Below are positions 27,696 to 37,146 of a DNA stretch of 64,000 nt, piece after piece (the first letter of the stretch is position 1; every line of letters begins with the position of its first letter). The DNA comes from an uncultured bacterium (lineage in GTDB: Bacteria; Cyanobacteriota; Vampirovibrionia; Gastranaerophilales; Gastranaerophilaceae): positions 1 to 64,000 of the forward strand of contig CABQAQ010000010.1 in the NCBI GenBank assembly GCA_902462155.1, written 5' to 3'. Under the pieces are notes generated by a model. The model was not told the DNA's origin and searched no databases. It saw only the letters and a list, made by a program, of their open reading frames with translations. Position numbers and translations under genes: made by a program.

Positions 27696-28067
27696 ATGAG
27701 TAACATTGAATCTATTTTAGAATCTATTGAAAAATTAACTTTATTAGAAGCAGCAGAACTAGTAAAAGCAATGGAAGAAAAATTTGGAGTATCAGCAGCA
27801 GCTCCTGTAGCTGTAGCTGCTGTAGGTGCAGCACCTGCTGCTGCAGCTGAAGAAGCATCTGAAGTTTCTGTTATATTAACTTCTGCTGGTGCTAATAAAA
27901 TAGCTGTTCTTAAAGAAGTAAGAGCTATTACAGGTCTTGGCTTAAAAGAAGCTAAAGATTTAGTTGATTCAGCACCAAAACCTATTAAAGAAGGTATCAA
28001 AAAAGAAGATGCAGAAGCTTTGAAAAAACAATTAGAAGCTGCTGGTGCTGCTGTTGAAATTAAATAG
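27696..28067 (+). CDS. rplL: 50S ribosomal protein L7/L12
   Basis: Multi-copy stalk protein that recruits translation GTPases. N-terminal dimerisation helix (SILESIEKLTLLEAAELVKA), Ala-rich hinge at about 35-52, and the globular domain with KIAVLKEVRAITGLGLKEAK and DLVDSAPKPIKEGIKKEDA. 123 residues. AAGGAGAATTAAAA upstream is a strong ribosome binding site. The gene ends the operon before a terminator. Confidence 0.98.
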   Translation: MSNIESILESIEKLTLLEAAELVKAMEEKFGVSAAAPVAVAAVGAAPAAAAEEASEVSVILTSAGANKIAVLKEVRAITGLGLKEAKDLVDSAPKPIKEGIKKEDAEALKKQLEAAGAAVEIK

Positions 28068-28094
28068 TTAATTTTTATAAAATTAATGAATAAT

Positions 28095-28127
28095 AAAAGG
28101 TATCTTTTTGATTAAGATACCTTTTTT
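28095..28127 (+). terminator. Terminator of the rplJ-rplL operon
   Basis: AAAAGGTATC/GATACCTTTTTT hairpin with an 11-base loop and a six-T tail, about 28 bases after rplL. The remaining 28128-28330 stretch shows no gene. Confidence 0.9.
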
Positions 28128-28330
28128 ATTTATTAGTAATTACACGTATTAAGTAAAATATTATAGAATTTTGAGATTCTCTTGTGATAAAGTGCATAAC
28201 TTAGTTTATAAAATTTATAAATCTACTTCAAAATAAAAGCTTTAATATAAACTAGAAACTATTAAGTGTAAGCATGTTAGATAGATTAAAGATAAGAAAG
28301 AATTGTTTTCTTTATACTTTGCAACAAAAA

Positions 28331-28369
28331 AAACAACTATACTTTTAAGTATAAAAAGTATAGTTGTTT
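28331..28369. terminator. Strong terminator after the 838-codon gene
   Basis: AAACAACTATACTTTT/AAAAGTATAGTTGTTT, a 16-base stem with a six- to seven-base loop, followed on the minus strand by TTTTTTTTG. It serves the minus-strand gene that ends at 28395. Confidence 0.85.
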
Positions 28370-28394
28370 ATAATAGTATATTTATAAGAAAGAT

Positions 28395-30911
28395 TTATTG
28401 TTTTTGATCTACTTTAGGTTTAACTTTAGAGGATAAAGCCTTTTTGCCTGTAAGTTTTGACATAAAGCGGTAATAACTACCTTTAAAGCCTTTGGATTCT
28501 TGATTTTTTCTTTCAAGCTCTAAGATTTCTTCTTTTGATTTATTTAAAATAGGCATACCAATAGAAGCACGGCTAGTGACTTCCATACAAGTCTGACTGG
28601 CTGCGGTTACGGCAGACATACCGAGTAAAGAAGCGTGATAAGGAGCTTCAAAAGTAGTATTAAATAGATTTATAAATAAAGAAGAATATAATAAGCTTGA
28701 GATTCTTTGAACAATACGTTCTTTAGCTTTTTGTATAGCTCCGGCTTGATCTTCGCCATCAGATTTTAGCATAACCATATTATAATTATCGGCAACTAAA
28801 AACCAACTGGCAACACCACTTGAAATTAGTTTAGTAACAAGAGCTAAGTCTGCATTAGATTGAGTAGACATATTCTGATTATTAAAAGCTTGCATAGTAT
28901 TTTTTTGTACATACTTCTTGAAATCAGAATCACTTAGAGTTCTGGCTTTAAGTGTAAGATCTCTTAAGGCATTGGTCATAATAGTTTTACAATCTTTATT
29001 TGCAGATTTGCCATCAGTAAAATCAAAGAAATTATTTATACTTGCAGACATTTTTTTAAATCCGAATTTATCAATAAGAGCAGAACCTCCTCTTATTAGA
29101 CTTTTAGATATTCTGAAAGGTAATAAAAGTGCTTTTTTAAAGAAGCTAGGGATACTGATAACAACATCAACAAGAGGTTTAATTGATTTATTAACTTTGC
29201 CAAGTTCTATAATATCCGGATTAAAATTAGGATTATTTTTAGCATTATTTTTCTGAATACTATCAATAATAGAGGAGTAATTATCCGACATAGTATCAAA
29301 ACCGTTTTGCTTTAGTTTTTTAGTAAGCTCTAAGAAGTCGTCGTTAGAGATAGTGTAATTTTTTTCTGTTAAATTTTTATATGCTTTATTATAAAGTTCG
29401 TTAACAAAAGTAATAGGATCAGTTTTCTGATTTTTAGAAGATTTTTTAATCACATCATCAAAATCTTTAGAGAATTTTTGCAACCCAACAGAATTAGAGG
29501 ATTTGATTTTAGAAGAAATATTTTCAAGAGTATTATGTGTAAATTTTTGAATAGCAGGAGTTTTTCTGATAGCAGTAGCTGTCAATCCTGAAAGAATAGA
29601 GATACCAACAAAGTTAAAGAAATTTTCTAAAGTAAATAAGCCTTCATCTTTTTTATTTTCGGGTTTATGATTTTGTTTTGACTTTTCAGCTTGTTTAAAA
29701 GCTAAAGGGTCTGTATTATTATTAGTATTGAGAGGTTTTATTTTATTATTTTTTGTAGAATCAAACGAGATATCATTGCCAGGGTCAATAATAGAAGTAT
29801 TAGTTAAAGTATTTTTTTCTTGAGAATGATCGGATGATTTAGCATTAATTTTTTTAGCGGTATCTTTAGAGATAAAAGTAATAGGTTTACCATTAAGTAA
29901 TCTAGAGATAGATTCAGAGAACAGAACAGTAGCAGCAACAGTTAAAGCGGAACCGAATTTAGTTGAATTAACAACTTTAGTTAAGGCACCAAGAGTAATT
30001 AATTGGAGATAAGCGGTCATACCGATTCTGGTAAGTTCCTGATTACGTCTGGCTTTTCGTTCTTTAGTGGAAGTATCTTTATTATTTTCGCAAAGGCTAG
30101 CTAAATTATATGCATCATTAGCTAAGAAGAAAGTAGAAACGACCCCTGAAACGATTCTATTTAAAGAGCGTTCGTGAACGCTATTATATTTTCCTATTTT
30201 AGGGTTAAAAGATTTTTGAGAAATAGAGAATAATTTTTGATCAATTAAATTTTGATTATTGTTAGAATCTTTTAAGATTTTGTCGGTTTGTTCAACAAGA
30301 CCTTTAAGGGCATTAAATTCTGCTTGAGATTTTTGTTTAAGTCTATTATTTTTCAATATTTTGGAATTATAAAGGGAATCGAAAATATTATGAGAATCTT
30401 TTCCTTGAAACTTTTTAGTAAGTTTACTTAAAGAGGATAAAGAGAAGTTTGCAATATCAAAAGGCATTTGAACAATAGGATAGAGAGCTGCTTCTTTAAT
30501 TCTTGAGAATATACCTGCTTCTTTAAATTGAATAGAGTTATCAGACAATTTAACAGAATCGGGTAGATTTTTTTTGACAGATTTCAATAATTTATGAGCA
30601 TCAAACCCAGTTTTTTTAGTAACCAGATCAAGAATATAATCTAAATTAACAATAGACTTATTAAATTTAGAGAAAGTATTGACAGAAGAAAGGCCTTCAA
30701 AGCTTAACTCTTGCGAATAATGACTTGAAGGCCTATTATGATGATAAAAATTATTAAACGGATCAGAAGAATTTTGATTAGAAGGATATTGTCGATTAAG
30801 TAAATAAGATTGAGATGAATATTGTATACCTTGAGATTTTAGATGGGGGTCTCGAAATTTTTGTACGGTCACTGTCTTTTGCGTCAGGAAGTCCTTGTGT
30901 TTAATTTTCAT
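28395..30911 (-). CDS. Large lineage-specific protein with duplicated membrane-associated module
   Basis: 838 residues, unrecognised. After a Gln/Ser/His-rich tail (1-80) with SQELSFEGLSS, the protein holds two copies of one module. Copy one, at about 250-345, contains SGVVSTFFLANDAYNLA, a charged linker, IGMTAYLQLITLGALTKVV and ATVLFSESISRLLNGKPI. Copy two, at about 690-785, contains SGVASWFLVADNYNMVM, a charged linker, SSLLYSSLFINLFNTTF and AASQTCMEVTSRASIGMPI. Each copy has two or three moderately hydrophobic helices. The segment between (345-690) is Lys/Asn-rich with one hydrophobic helix near 440. No catalytic motif is seen. TATATT ends five bases before the ATG, so the start looks leaderless. 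Confidence 0.85.
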   Translation of the reverse strand: MKIKHKDFLTQKTVTVQKFRDPHLKSQGIQYSSQSYLLNRQYPSNQNSSDPFNNFYHHNRPSSHYSQELSFEGLSSVNTFSKFNKSIVNLDYILDLVTKKTGFDAHKLLKSVKKNLPDSVKLSDNSIQFKEAGIFSRIKEAALYPIVQMPFDIANFSLSSLSKLTKKFQGKDSHNIFDSLYNSKILKNNRLKQKSQAEFNALKGLVEQTDKILKDSNNNQNLIDQKLFSISQKSFNPKIGKYNSVHERSLNRIVSGVVSTFFLANDAYNLASLCENNKDTSTKERKARRNQELTRIGMTAYLQLITLGALTKVVNSTKFGSALTVAATVLFSESISRLLNGKPITFISKDTAKKINAKSSDHSQEKNTLTNTSIIDPGNDISFDSTKNNKIKPLNTNNNTDPLAFKQAEKSKQNHKPENKKDEGLFTLENFFNFVGISILSGLTATAIRKTPAIQKFTHNTLENISSKIKSSNSVGLQKFSKDFDDVIKKSSKNQKTDPITFVNELYNKAYKNLTEKNYTISNDDFLELTKKLKQNGFDTMSDNYSSIIDSIQKNNAKNNPNFNPDIIELGKVNKSIKPLVDVVISIPSFFKKALLLPFRISKSLIRGGSALIDKFGFKKMSASINNFFDFTDGKSANKDCKTIMTNALRDLTLKARTLSDSDFKKYVQKNTMQAFNNQNMSTQSNADLALVTKLISSGVASWFLVADNYNMVMLKSDGEDQAGAIQKAKERIVQRISSLLYSSLFINLFNTTFEAPYHASLLGMSAVTAASQTCMEVTSRASIGMPILNKSKEEILELERKNQESKGFKGSYYRFMSKLTGKKALSSKVKPKVDQKQ

Positions 30912-31144
30912 AACTTAATATACCACTTTTTTATACTATAGATTACATTTATAATTGCATGAAAACACGTAAGTAAAAAAATTAACAGATGTAGCTGTAA
31001 AATTTTACATATATTTACAAAAATATGAAATAAAAAAGTGGTGAGGGATATTAATAATAAAATAAAAGATCAGAGCAGGTCAAAAAAGTAACAAAAGTTT
31101 ACAAAATAGAAAATAAATAAGGTAGAAATATGATTTAAAGTTGT

Positions 31145-31172
31145 TTGCACTTGCATTTTATTATGTTAAAAT
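31145..31172 (+). promoter_or_regulatory. gyrA promoter
   Basis: -35 TTGCAC (31145-31150), 16-base spacer, -10 TAAAAT (31167-31172), giving a start near 31179 and a leader of about 58 bases. Confidence 0.55.
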
Positions 31173-31187
31173 AGTATTGATAGGTAG

Positions 31188-31217
31188 TGTTAAAAAAGGT
31201 GAGAAGCCTTTTTAACA
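31188..31217 (+). promoter_or_regulatory. Hairpin in the gyrA leader
   Basis: TGTTAAAAAAGG/CCTTTTTAACA forms an 11-base stem with a seven-base loop, a few bases after the predicted start point and just before the ribosome binding site. No T-run follows, so it is more likely an mRNA-stabilising or regulatory stem than a terminator. Confidence 0.55.
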
Positions 31218-31236
31218 TCAGATCGGGAGAAAAGAA

Positions 31237-33837
31237 TTGAGTCAAAAGAATTTATTTGAAGATGGAAAAATTGTACCGGTAAATATACGAGATGAGATGA
31301 AAAGATCGTATATAGATTATGCAATGTCAGTAATAATAGGAAGAGCATTGCCGGATGTAAGAGATGGTTTAAAACCGGTACATAGACGAATATTATACGC
31401 AATGAACGAGCTTGGAATGACACCTGATAAGCCGTATAAGAAATCAGCAAGAATAGTCGGGGAAGTACTAGGTAAATACCATCCACACGGAGATTCTTCG
31501 GTATACGAGGCATTAGTCAGAATGGCTCAAGATTTTGCAACAAGATACCAGACAATAGACGGCCACGGTAATTTTGGATCAGTAGATGGCGACTCAGCAG
31601 CTGCAATGCGTTATACAGAAGCAAGGATGAATAAAATAACGACATCTATGTTGGCTGATATAGATTGCGAAACAGTAGATTTCGTACCAAACTTTGACGG
31701 ATCATTGGATGAACCAAGCGTATTGCCCGTAAGATTACCTATGATGCTATTAAATGGTGTATCAGGAATAGCAGTAGGTATGGCAACAAATATACCACCT
31801 CATAATTTAAACGAGATAGTAGATGGTACAATAGCTCTAATAGATAATCCAAATATAACAATAGATCAATTAATGCATTATATAAAAGGTCCGGATTTTC
31901 CAACAGCAGCAACGATAGTAGGATTGAATGATATAAAAAAAGCTTATGAAACAGGTCGTGGATCAATAAAAATGCAAGCTGTATCCCAATTTGAAGAGAT
32001 CCCCGGCGGCAATGGCAGACAAGCCAGAACAGCTATTATCGTTACTGAAATCCCTTATCAGGTAAACAAAGCACAGTTGATAGAAAAAATAGCAGAACTT
32101 GTACGAGATAAAAAAATAGAAGGTATATCTGATCTGAGAGATGAATCTGATAGAGAAGGTATGCGAATTGTAATAGAACTTAAACGTGATGCAAAACCTG
32201 AAGTAGTAAAAAATAATCTGTTTAAATATACACAGTTAAGTACTAGTTTTGGTGTAAATATGCTTGCTCTTGTGGGTAAACAACCAAGATTATTAAATCT
32301 GTATGAGGTGCTTAACGAGTTTGTAGAACATAGAGTAGAAATTATTACAAGAAGAACAATATTCTTCCTAAAAAAAGCAAAAATAAGAGCACATATTTTA
32401 ACCGGATTGTTAATAGCATTACAAAATCTGGATGAAGTAATAGAACTTATTAAGAGATCAAAGACAACAGAAGAGGCAAGAATAGGCCTTATGTCAAGGT
32501 TCGGTTTAGACGTTGATCAAGCTAATGCTATTTTGGAAATGCAATTAAGGAAATTAACAGGTCTGGAACAAAGCAAAATAAAAGAAGAATATGATGAGTT
32601 AATGAAAAAAATAGCAGAATACGAAAGTATATTAGCTGATAGACAAAAAGTTCTTAATATAATAAAAACCGAACTAAAAGAAGATAAAGAAAAATATGGG
32701 GATGAAAGAAAAACTCAGATAATAGCTCAGTGTGATGATATGACAATACAAGATTTAACCCCAAATGTTTGTATGGCTGTGTTTATAACAAGACAAGGAT
32801 ATATTAAACGTATTTCTTTAGATACTTTTGAAAGGCAGAATAGAGCTACTCGTGGTAAGGGTGGAATGAAAACAAAAGAAAATGATGATGTTGAACATTT
32901 CTTTACAGCGATGATGCACGACAAAGTATTATTCTTTAGTTCAAAAGGTACGGCTTATTGCTTGAATGTATATGATTTTCCGGAAGGATCAAGACAAGCT
33001 AAAGGATTACCTATAATAAATCTACTGCCAATAGATCAAGATGAGCAGATAACTGCAGTTGTACCGGTTTCATCTTTTAGTGAAACGTCAAATTTAATTA
33101 TGCTAACTAAAAAAGGTTATATAAAGCGTATAGGATTAGATAATTTTGCAAATATAAGAAAAAATGGTCTGATAGCAATAGGTTTGGAAGAAGATGATAG
33201 CTTAAATTGGGTAAAACAAGCAGAGGATGTAGATGAAGTTGTTATAGGAACAAGTTCCGGAATGGCAATAAGATTTGCTATAGAAGATTTAAGACCATTA
33301 GGCCGAAGTGCTCGTGGAGTAAATTCGATGAAATTACGTTCAGGTGATACAATAATCGGATGCGACATAGTGCCAAGGAATTATGATGCGGATTTATTGG
33401 TAATTACTTCTGATGGTTTTGGGAAACGGACTAAGTTATCAGAATTTAGACCACAAAATCGTGGTGGATTAGGTTTAATAGCTACGAAGTTCAAATCATC
33501 AAAATCAAGGCTTGTTGCGTTGACAATAGTAGACCAAAAGGATGAGATAATGGTTGTCACGGCAAATGGATTAGTAACACGTATAAAGGCTGAAGATATA
33601 TCTTGTCAAGGTCGTCCTGCTACGGGAGTGAAAATACAGAATCTTAATGATAAAGATTATGTAGTAAGTATTAATAAGATAGTAGATACAGATAGTCAAG
33701 AATCTTTAGAAGAGGCTTTTCTAAATTGTAAGACTCAGATGGATCCACAGACCAATGAGATTGTTACTAAGAATGATGAACAGTTTGAACAATCTAAGTT
33801 ACTGGATATTGATAGTAATAATAATGAAGATAATTAA
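31237..33837 (+). CDS. gyrA: DNA gyrase subunit A
   Basis: Breakage-reunion subunit of the type II topoisomerase that introduces negative supercoils. Catalytic Tyr126 is in AAAMRYTEARM. The quinolone-interaction region HPHGDSSVYEALVRM has Ser87 and Glu91 at the positions equivalent to Ser83 and Asp87 of E. coli. The C-terminal beta-pinwheel repeats are visible (TRQGYIKRISLDTF, LTKKGYIKRIGLDNF, TANGLVTRIKAEDI), with RATRGKGGMKTKEND in the place of the GyrA box. The tail is acidic. Start is TTG at 31237 with GGGAGA six bases upstream; no ATG fits the conserved N-terminus. 866 residues, followed 27 bases later by thrS. Confidence 0.96.
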   Translation: MSQKNLFEDGKIVPVNIRDEMKRSYIDYAMSVIIGRALPDVRDGLKPVHRRILYAMNELGMTPDKPYKKSARIVGEVLGKYHPHGDSSVYEALVRMAQDFATRYQTIDGHGNFGSVDGDSAAAMRYTEARMNKITTSMLADIDCETVDFVPNFDGSLDEPSVLPVRLPMMLLNGVSGIAVGMATNIPPHNLNEIVDGTIALIDNPNITIDQLMHYIKGPDFPTAATIVGLNDIKKAYETGRGSIKMQAVSQFEEIPGGNGRQARTAIIVTEIPYQVNKAQLIEKIAELVRDKKIEGISDLRDESDREGMRIVIELKRDAKPEVVKNNLFKYTQLSTSFGVNMLALVGKQPRLLNLYEVLNEFVEHRVEIITRRTIFFLKKAKIRAHILTGLLIALQNLDEVIELIKRSKTTEEARIGLMSRFGLDVDQANAILEMQLRKLTGLEQSKIKEEYDELMKKIAEYESILADRQKVLNIIKTELKEDKEKYGDERKTQIIAQCDDMTIQDLTPNVCMAVFITRQGYIKRISLDTFERQNRATRGKGGMKTKENDDVEHFFTAMMHDKVLFFSSKGTAYCLNVYDFPEGSRQAKGLPIINLLPIDQDEQITAVVPVSSFSETSNLIMLTKKGYIKRIGLDNFANIRKNGLIAIGLEEDDSLNWVKQAEDVDEVVIGTSSGMAIRFAIEDLRPLGRSARGVNSMKLRSGDTIIGCDIVPRNYDADLLVITSDGFGKRTKLSEFRPQNRGGLGLIATKFKSSKSRLVALTIVDQKDEIMVVTANGLVTRIKAEDISCQGRPATGVKIQNLNDKDYVVSINKIVDTDSQESLEEAFLNCKTQMDPQTNEIVTKNDEQFEQSKLLDIDSNNNEDN

Positions 33838-33864
33838 AGTAAAGAGAATAGAAATCAGGTAGAA

Positions 33865-35628
33865 ATGATAAAAGATGATTCAACATTAAGTATATTAAGA
33901 CATTCAACTTCGCATATTATGGCACAGGCAGTTCAGAATCTGTTTCCGCAAGCAAAATTAGCGATTGGTCCGGCTATTGAGAACGGATTTTATTATGATT
34001 TTGATTTAGATGGTCATACGTTTAATGATCAGGATTTAAAAGATATAGAATCTGAAATGAAGAAGCTTGTAAAACAGAATTTAGTTTTTGAAAAGTACGA
34101 GATAAAAGATGTAGAGGACCAGATAAATAAATTTAAAGCCCAAGGTGAAATATACAAAGCTGAATTGTTAGAAGAACATAAGGAAGATAAACCTACGTTA
34201 TATTTAACAAAGGATAGAGAAGGTAAAGTATTATTTAATGATTTATGTGCCGGACCACATGTTCCAAATACCAGTTATATTAAGTCGTTTAAGCTTCTTA
34301 GTGTAGCGGGTGCATATTGGAGAGGCAATGAGAACAATAAAATGTTACAGCGGATTTATGCTACAGCTTTTTGGAATAAGGATGATCTTGATAATCATTT
34401 AAAATTTTTAGAGGAAGCTCAGAAGCGTGATCATAGGAAATTAGCTACTCAGTTGGATTTATTTTCTATAAGGGAAGAAATAGGTAGCGGTTTAGTGTTA
34501 TGGCATCCGAATCTTGCTATTGTAAGAGAAGAGATAGAAAATTATTGGAGAGCTGAACATAGAAAACGTGGTTATGTAATAGTTAATACGCCTCAGATTG
34601 CAAAATCAAAATTATGGGAGCTATCAGGTCATATTGATCATTATAAAGAGAATATGTTTTTCATAGAGAAAGAAGAAGATCAGCAGGATCAATATATTGT
34701 AAAACCAATGAATTGTCCTTTTCATATATTAATATATCAATCAAACAGATATAGTTATAGAAGTTTACCATTAAGGATGGCGGAACTTGGAACAGTATAT
34801 AGGAAAGAGAAATCAGGTGCCTTATCAGGATTAACTCGTGTACAGGGATTCACCCAAGATGATGCACATATATTCTGTACACCGGAACAGTTAGTTGAAG
34901 AGATAAATGCCATTATTGATTTTGTAGATGATACATTAAAGATCTTTGGAATGGGATTTGAAGTAGAGTTATCAACAAGGCCGGATGATTTTGTAGGTAC
35001 GATTGAGAACTGGGACAAAGCAGAAGAAGGTTTGAAGAAAGCTTTAGAGGCAAAGGGATTAAAATACGAGATTAATGAGGGTGATGGAGCATTTTATGGT
35101 CCGAAGATAGATTTCAAATTAAAAGATGCTATAGGACGTACTTGGCAAGGTGCTACTATTCAACTTGATTTTAATTTACCGGAGCGTTTTAATTTAAAAT
35201 ATCAGGACAAAGATGGTCAAATGAAGACACCTGTAATGTTGCATAGAGTAATTTTTGGTTCTATGGAAAGATTTATGGGAATTTTAATAGAACATTATGC
35301 CGGTGCATTTCCAACTTGGTTAGCTCCTACACAGGTTTGTATAGTTCCTATTGCTGATAGACATCAAGATTATGCAAAAAATATTTTTGATAAATTAATT
35401 AGTAAAGGAATAAGAGCCTCTTTAGATGATAGAAGTGAGTCGATGAACTATAAAATAAGAGAAGCTTTCCAAGATAAAAAGGTACCTTATGCTATTGTTA
35501 TAGGTGATAAAGAAATACAGGATAATAAACTTTCTATAAGAAAACGTTCAGTAGGTCCATTTGGAGAAACTGATATTGATTCGTTTATAGATTCTTTAGA
35601 AGAGGAAATTTCTTCTAGAAAAAATTAA
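33865..35628 (+). CDS. thrS: Threonyl-tRNA synthetase (lacking the TGS domain)
   Basis: Class II synthetase for tRNA-Thr. The editing domain at 1-180 has HSTSHIMAQAVQNLFP and the Cys-containing DLCAGPHVPNT. The catalytic core has the zinc residues Cys in VKPMNCPFHI and His in LHRVIFGSMERFMG, with YRKEKSGALSGLTRVQGFTQ (broken here). An anticodon-binding domain closes the protein (DRSESMNYKIREAFQDK). At 587 residues it starts directly at the editing domain; the usual N-terminal TGS domain (about 60 residues) is missing, as in some cyanobacterial enzymes. It lies 27 bases after gyrA. Confidence 0.96.
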   Translation: MIKDDSTLSILRHSTSHIMAQAVQNLFPQAKLAIGPAIENGFYYDFDLDGHTFNDQDLKDIESEMKKLVKQNLVFEKYEIKDVEDQINKFKAQGEIYKAELLEEHKEDKPTLYLTKDREGKVLFNDLCAGPHVPNTSYIKSFKLLSVAGAYWRGNENNKMLQRIYATAFWNKDDLDNHLKFLEEAQKRDHRKLATQLDLFSIREEIGSGLVLWHPNLAIVREEIENYWRAEHRKRGYVIVNTPQIAKSKLWELSGHIDHYKENMFFIEKEEDQQDQYIVKPMNCPFHILIYQSNRYSYRSLPLRMAELGTVYRKEKSGALSGLTRVQGFTQDDAHIFCTPEQLVEEINAIIDFVDDTLKIFGMGFEVELSTRPDDFVGTIENWDKAEEGLKKALEAKGLKYEINEGDGAFYGPKIDFKLKDAIGRTWQGATIQLDFNLPERFNLKYQDKDGQMKTPVMLHRVIFGSMERFMGILIEHYAGAFPTWLAPTQVCIVPIADRHQDYAKNIFDKLISKGIRASLDDRSESMNYKIREAFQDKKVPYAIVIGDKEIQDNKLSIRKRSVGPFGETDIDSFIDSLEEEISSRKN

Positions 35629-35654
35629 TTTTATTACTTTAAATTTTTAAACAT

Positions 35655-35690
35655 AAATGGCCTTTATAGTTTTTAGAGGCCATTTTTATT
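35655..35690. terminator. Bidirectional terminator after thrS
   Basis: AAATGGCCT/AGGCCATTT stem with a 13-base loop, T-rich on the + strand after the stem. It separates the convergent thrS and the gene ending at 35698. Confidence 0.85.
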
Positions 35691-35697
35691 ATAAATT

Positions 35698-37146
35698 TTA
35701 TTTTATTTTTGGTTTATATTTATTACGCTCTTTTATTCTTGCATTATTGGATATTTCTGTAAATATTTCTTTTGTAATGTCAAATACAATGTTTGGTATT
35801 GTAATTTTCATAATTTTTAAAAGAGATTGTATCATTGTTGGTATTGATTGTACTAAATCTTGTATATCCAGATCTTTATCTTGGCTATCAGCAACAATTC
35901 TGCCTATAAATCCACCAAGATTATTGATCTCATCTTTTTCATCGCTATGTATATCTTTGTTTGTTATTTCTTTTGAAAATTCAGTAATCTGAGAGAGTAC
36001 TGTATTATTTTGAGCGCTATTAAAAGGAGCCAAAATATCTGTAATGGTTTTCATTATTATTTTTATATTATTTGCTTTATCACCGGATAAGCCATTAGTA
36101 ATTAAAGCTTGCATAGCATTTTTAGCAGCTATAAGGCTATTTTCTATATTTAAAGCAGTTTTATTATCATCGGATGTATTTCTTTTTGCACCTAAAGCTA
36201 AGGTGCCTATAATATTGAAAGATTCATTTATTATTTTTATAATATTATCATTTTTAGTTTCGGGTTTTTCTTTAGATTGAGTTATTAAATCTTTTATATT
36301 TTTGCTACTTTTTTTTAATTGTTTTATATCAGTTTTAAAGCCTGCCATTTTGTTAATAGTGTCTAACAGATTACCTTTTGGTAATGCAGCTTTAAGAAAG
36401 TCTAGAATATTATCGTATCTGGTTAATATTCTTGTATTAAGTCTTTTCATATTATGTATCTGAGCTTTTATTTCTTTTACATCGTGTGCTTGTAATTCTA
36501 ATATTGGTATATTTAATTCTGTTTTGAATTCGTAATTTATATCTTTACTTCTTATTGATAATCTGCTTGCTATTTGACCTAAAGACAAGTGTTCAAAGCC
36601 TTGGATATCTGTTATTTTATCTATTTCATCAGGATTTATATTTAAAGCACGTGCAACTTTTAAAGCTAAAAGTTCTTTATATTCCGGATTAAGCTCGTTA
36701 GTATCAGTATTATCTGCATTTTCTTCTGATAATTGATTTATAAGTTCATCCAGATCATTTTCAGACATTTCATCGGTTAATACATTTCTGAGAACATATT
36801 CCATTTCGTCAGAAGAAATATTTTCTACAGAAGATTCGGATTGAAAATCATAGTCAGCTTGAGCATTTTCTTCTATCCAAGCATTAAACTGTTGTTGTTG
36901 TTCTGTATTCTCTATATAATGATTAAAACCGTCTTCACCAAGTACTTCTTGAAGGACATTATTTATGTTAGTTTCAGGTACATTTGAGCTTTCTGATTCA
37001 AGAAAAGGAAAATAATTAGAGTCTATTAATGTAAGAGTACTTAGGAGTTTATTTCGGTTTGGACTGTATGATAATGTATTATTTTTTTGCCAAAGGGAAG
37101 TATATGTATTCATATCTTGATAGTTGTAAGAATTTATTAATGACAT
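35698..37146 (-). CDS. Unknown acidic, mostly helical protein
   Basis: 482 residues, no signal peptide. The N-terminal 60 residues are Asn/Ser/Tyr-rich and probably disordered; 70-170 is strongly acidic with Gln-rich runs; the rest is predicted helical with Lys/Asn-rich linkers. The C-terminal 60 residues contain one moderately hydrophobic helix (IPTMIQSLLKIMKITIPNIV). No known motif is seen. The ATG at 37146 is chosen because GAGGTG lies just upstream; an in-frame GTG at 37152 falls inside that site. Possible structural analogy to other lineage-specific proteins here is speculation. Confidence 0.75.
   Translation of the reverse strand: MSLINSYNYQDMNTYTSLWQKNNTLSYSPNRNKLLSTLTLIDSNYFPFLESESSNVPETNINNVLQEVLGEDGFNHYIENTEQQQQFNAWIEENAQADYDFQSESSVENISSDEMEYVLRNVLTDEMSENDLDELINQLSEENADNTDTNELNPEYKELLALKVARALNINPDEIDKITDIQGFEHLSLGQIASRLSIRSKDINYEFKTELNIPILELQAHDVKEIKAQIHNMKRLNTRILTRYDNILDFLKAALPKGNLLDTINKMAGFKTDIKQLKKSSKNIKDLITQSKEKPETKNDNIIKIINESFNIIGTLALGAKRNTSDDNKTALNIENSLIAAKNAMQALITNGLSGDKANNIKIIMKTITDILAPFNSAQNNTVLSQITEFSKEITNKDIHSDEKDEINNLGGFIGRIVADSQDKDLDIQDLVQSIPTMIQSLLKIMKITIPNIVFDITKEIFTEISNNARIKERNKYKPKIK

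Larger units (their letters stand above)
30912..31236. other. Divergent intergenic region before gyrA
   Basis: 325 bases between the 838-codon gene (minus) and gyrA (plus). It contains the leaderless-type -10 of the former (30922-30917), the gyrA promoter and the gyrA leader hairpin. The middle part (30960-31130) is AT-rich with no other recognisable element. Confidence 0.6.
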
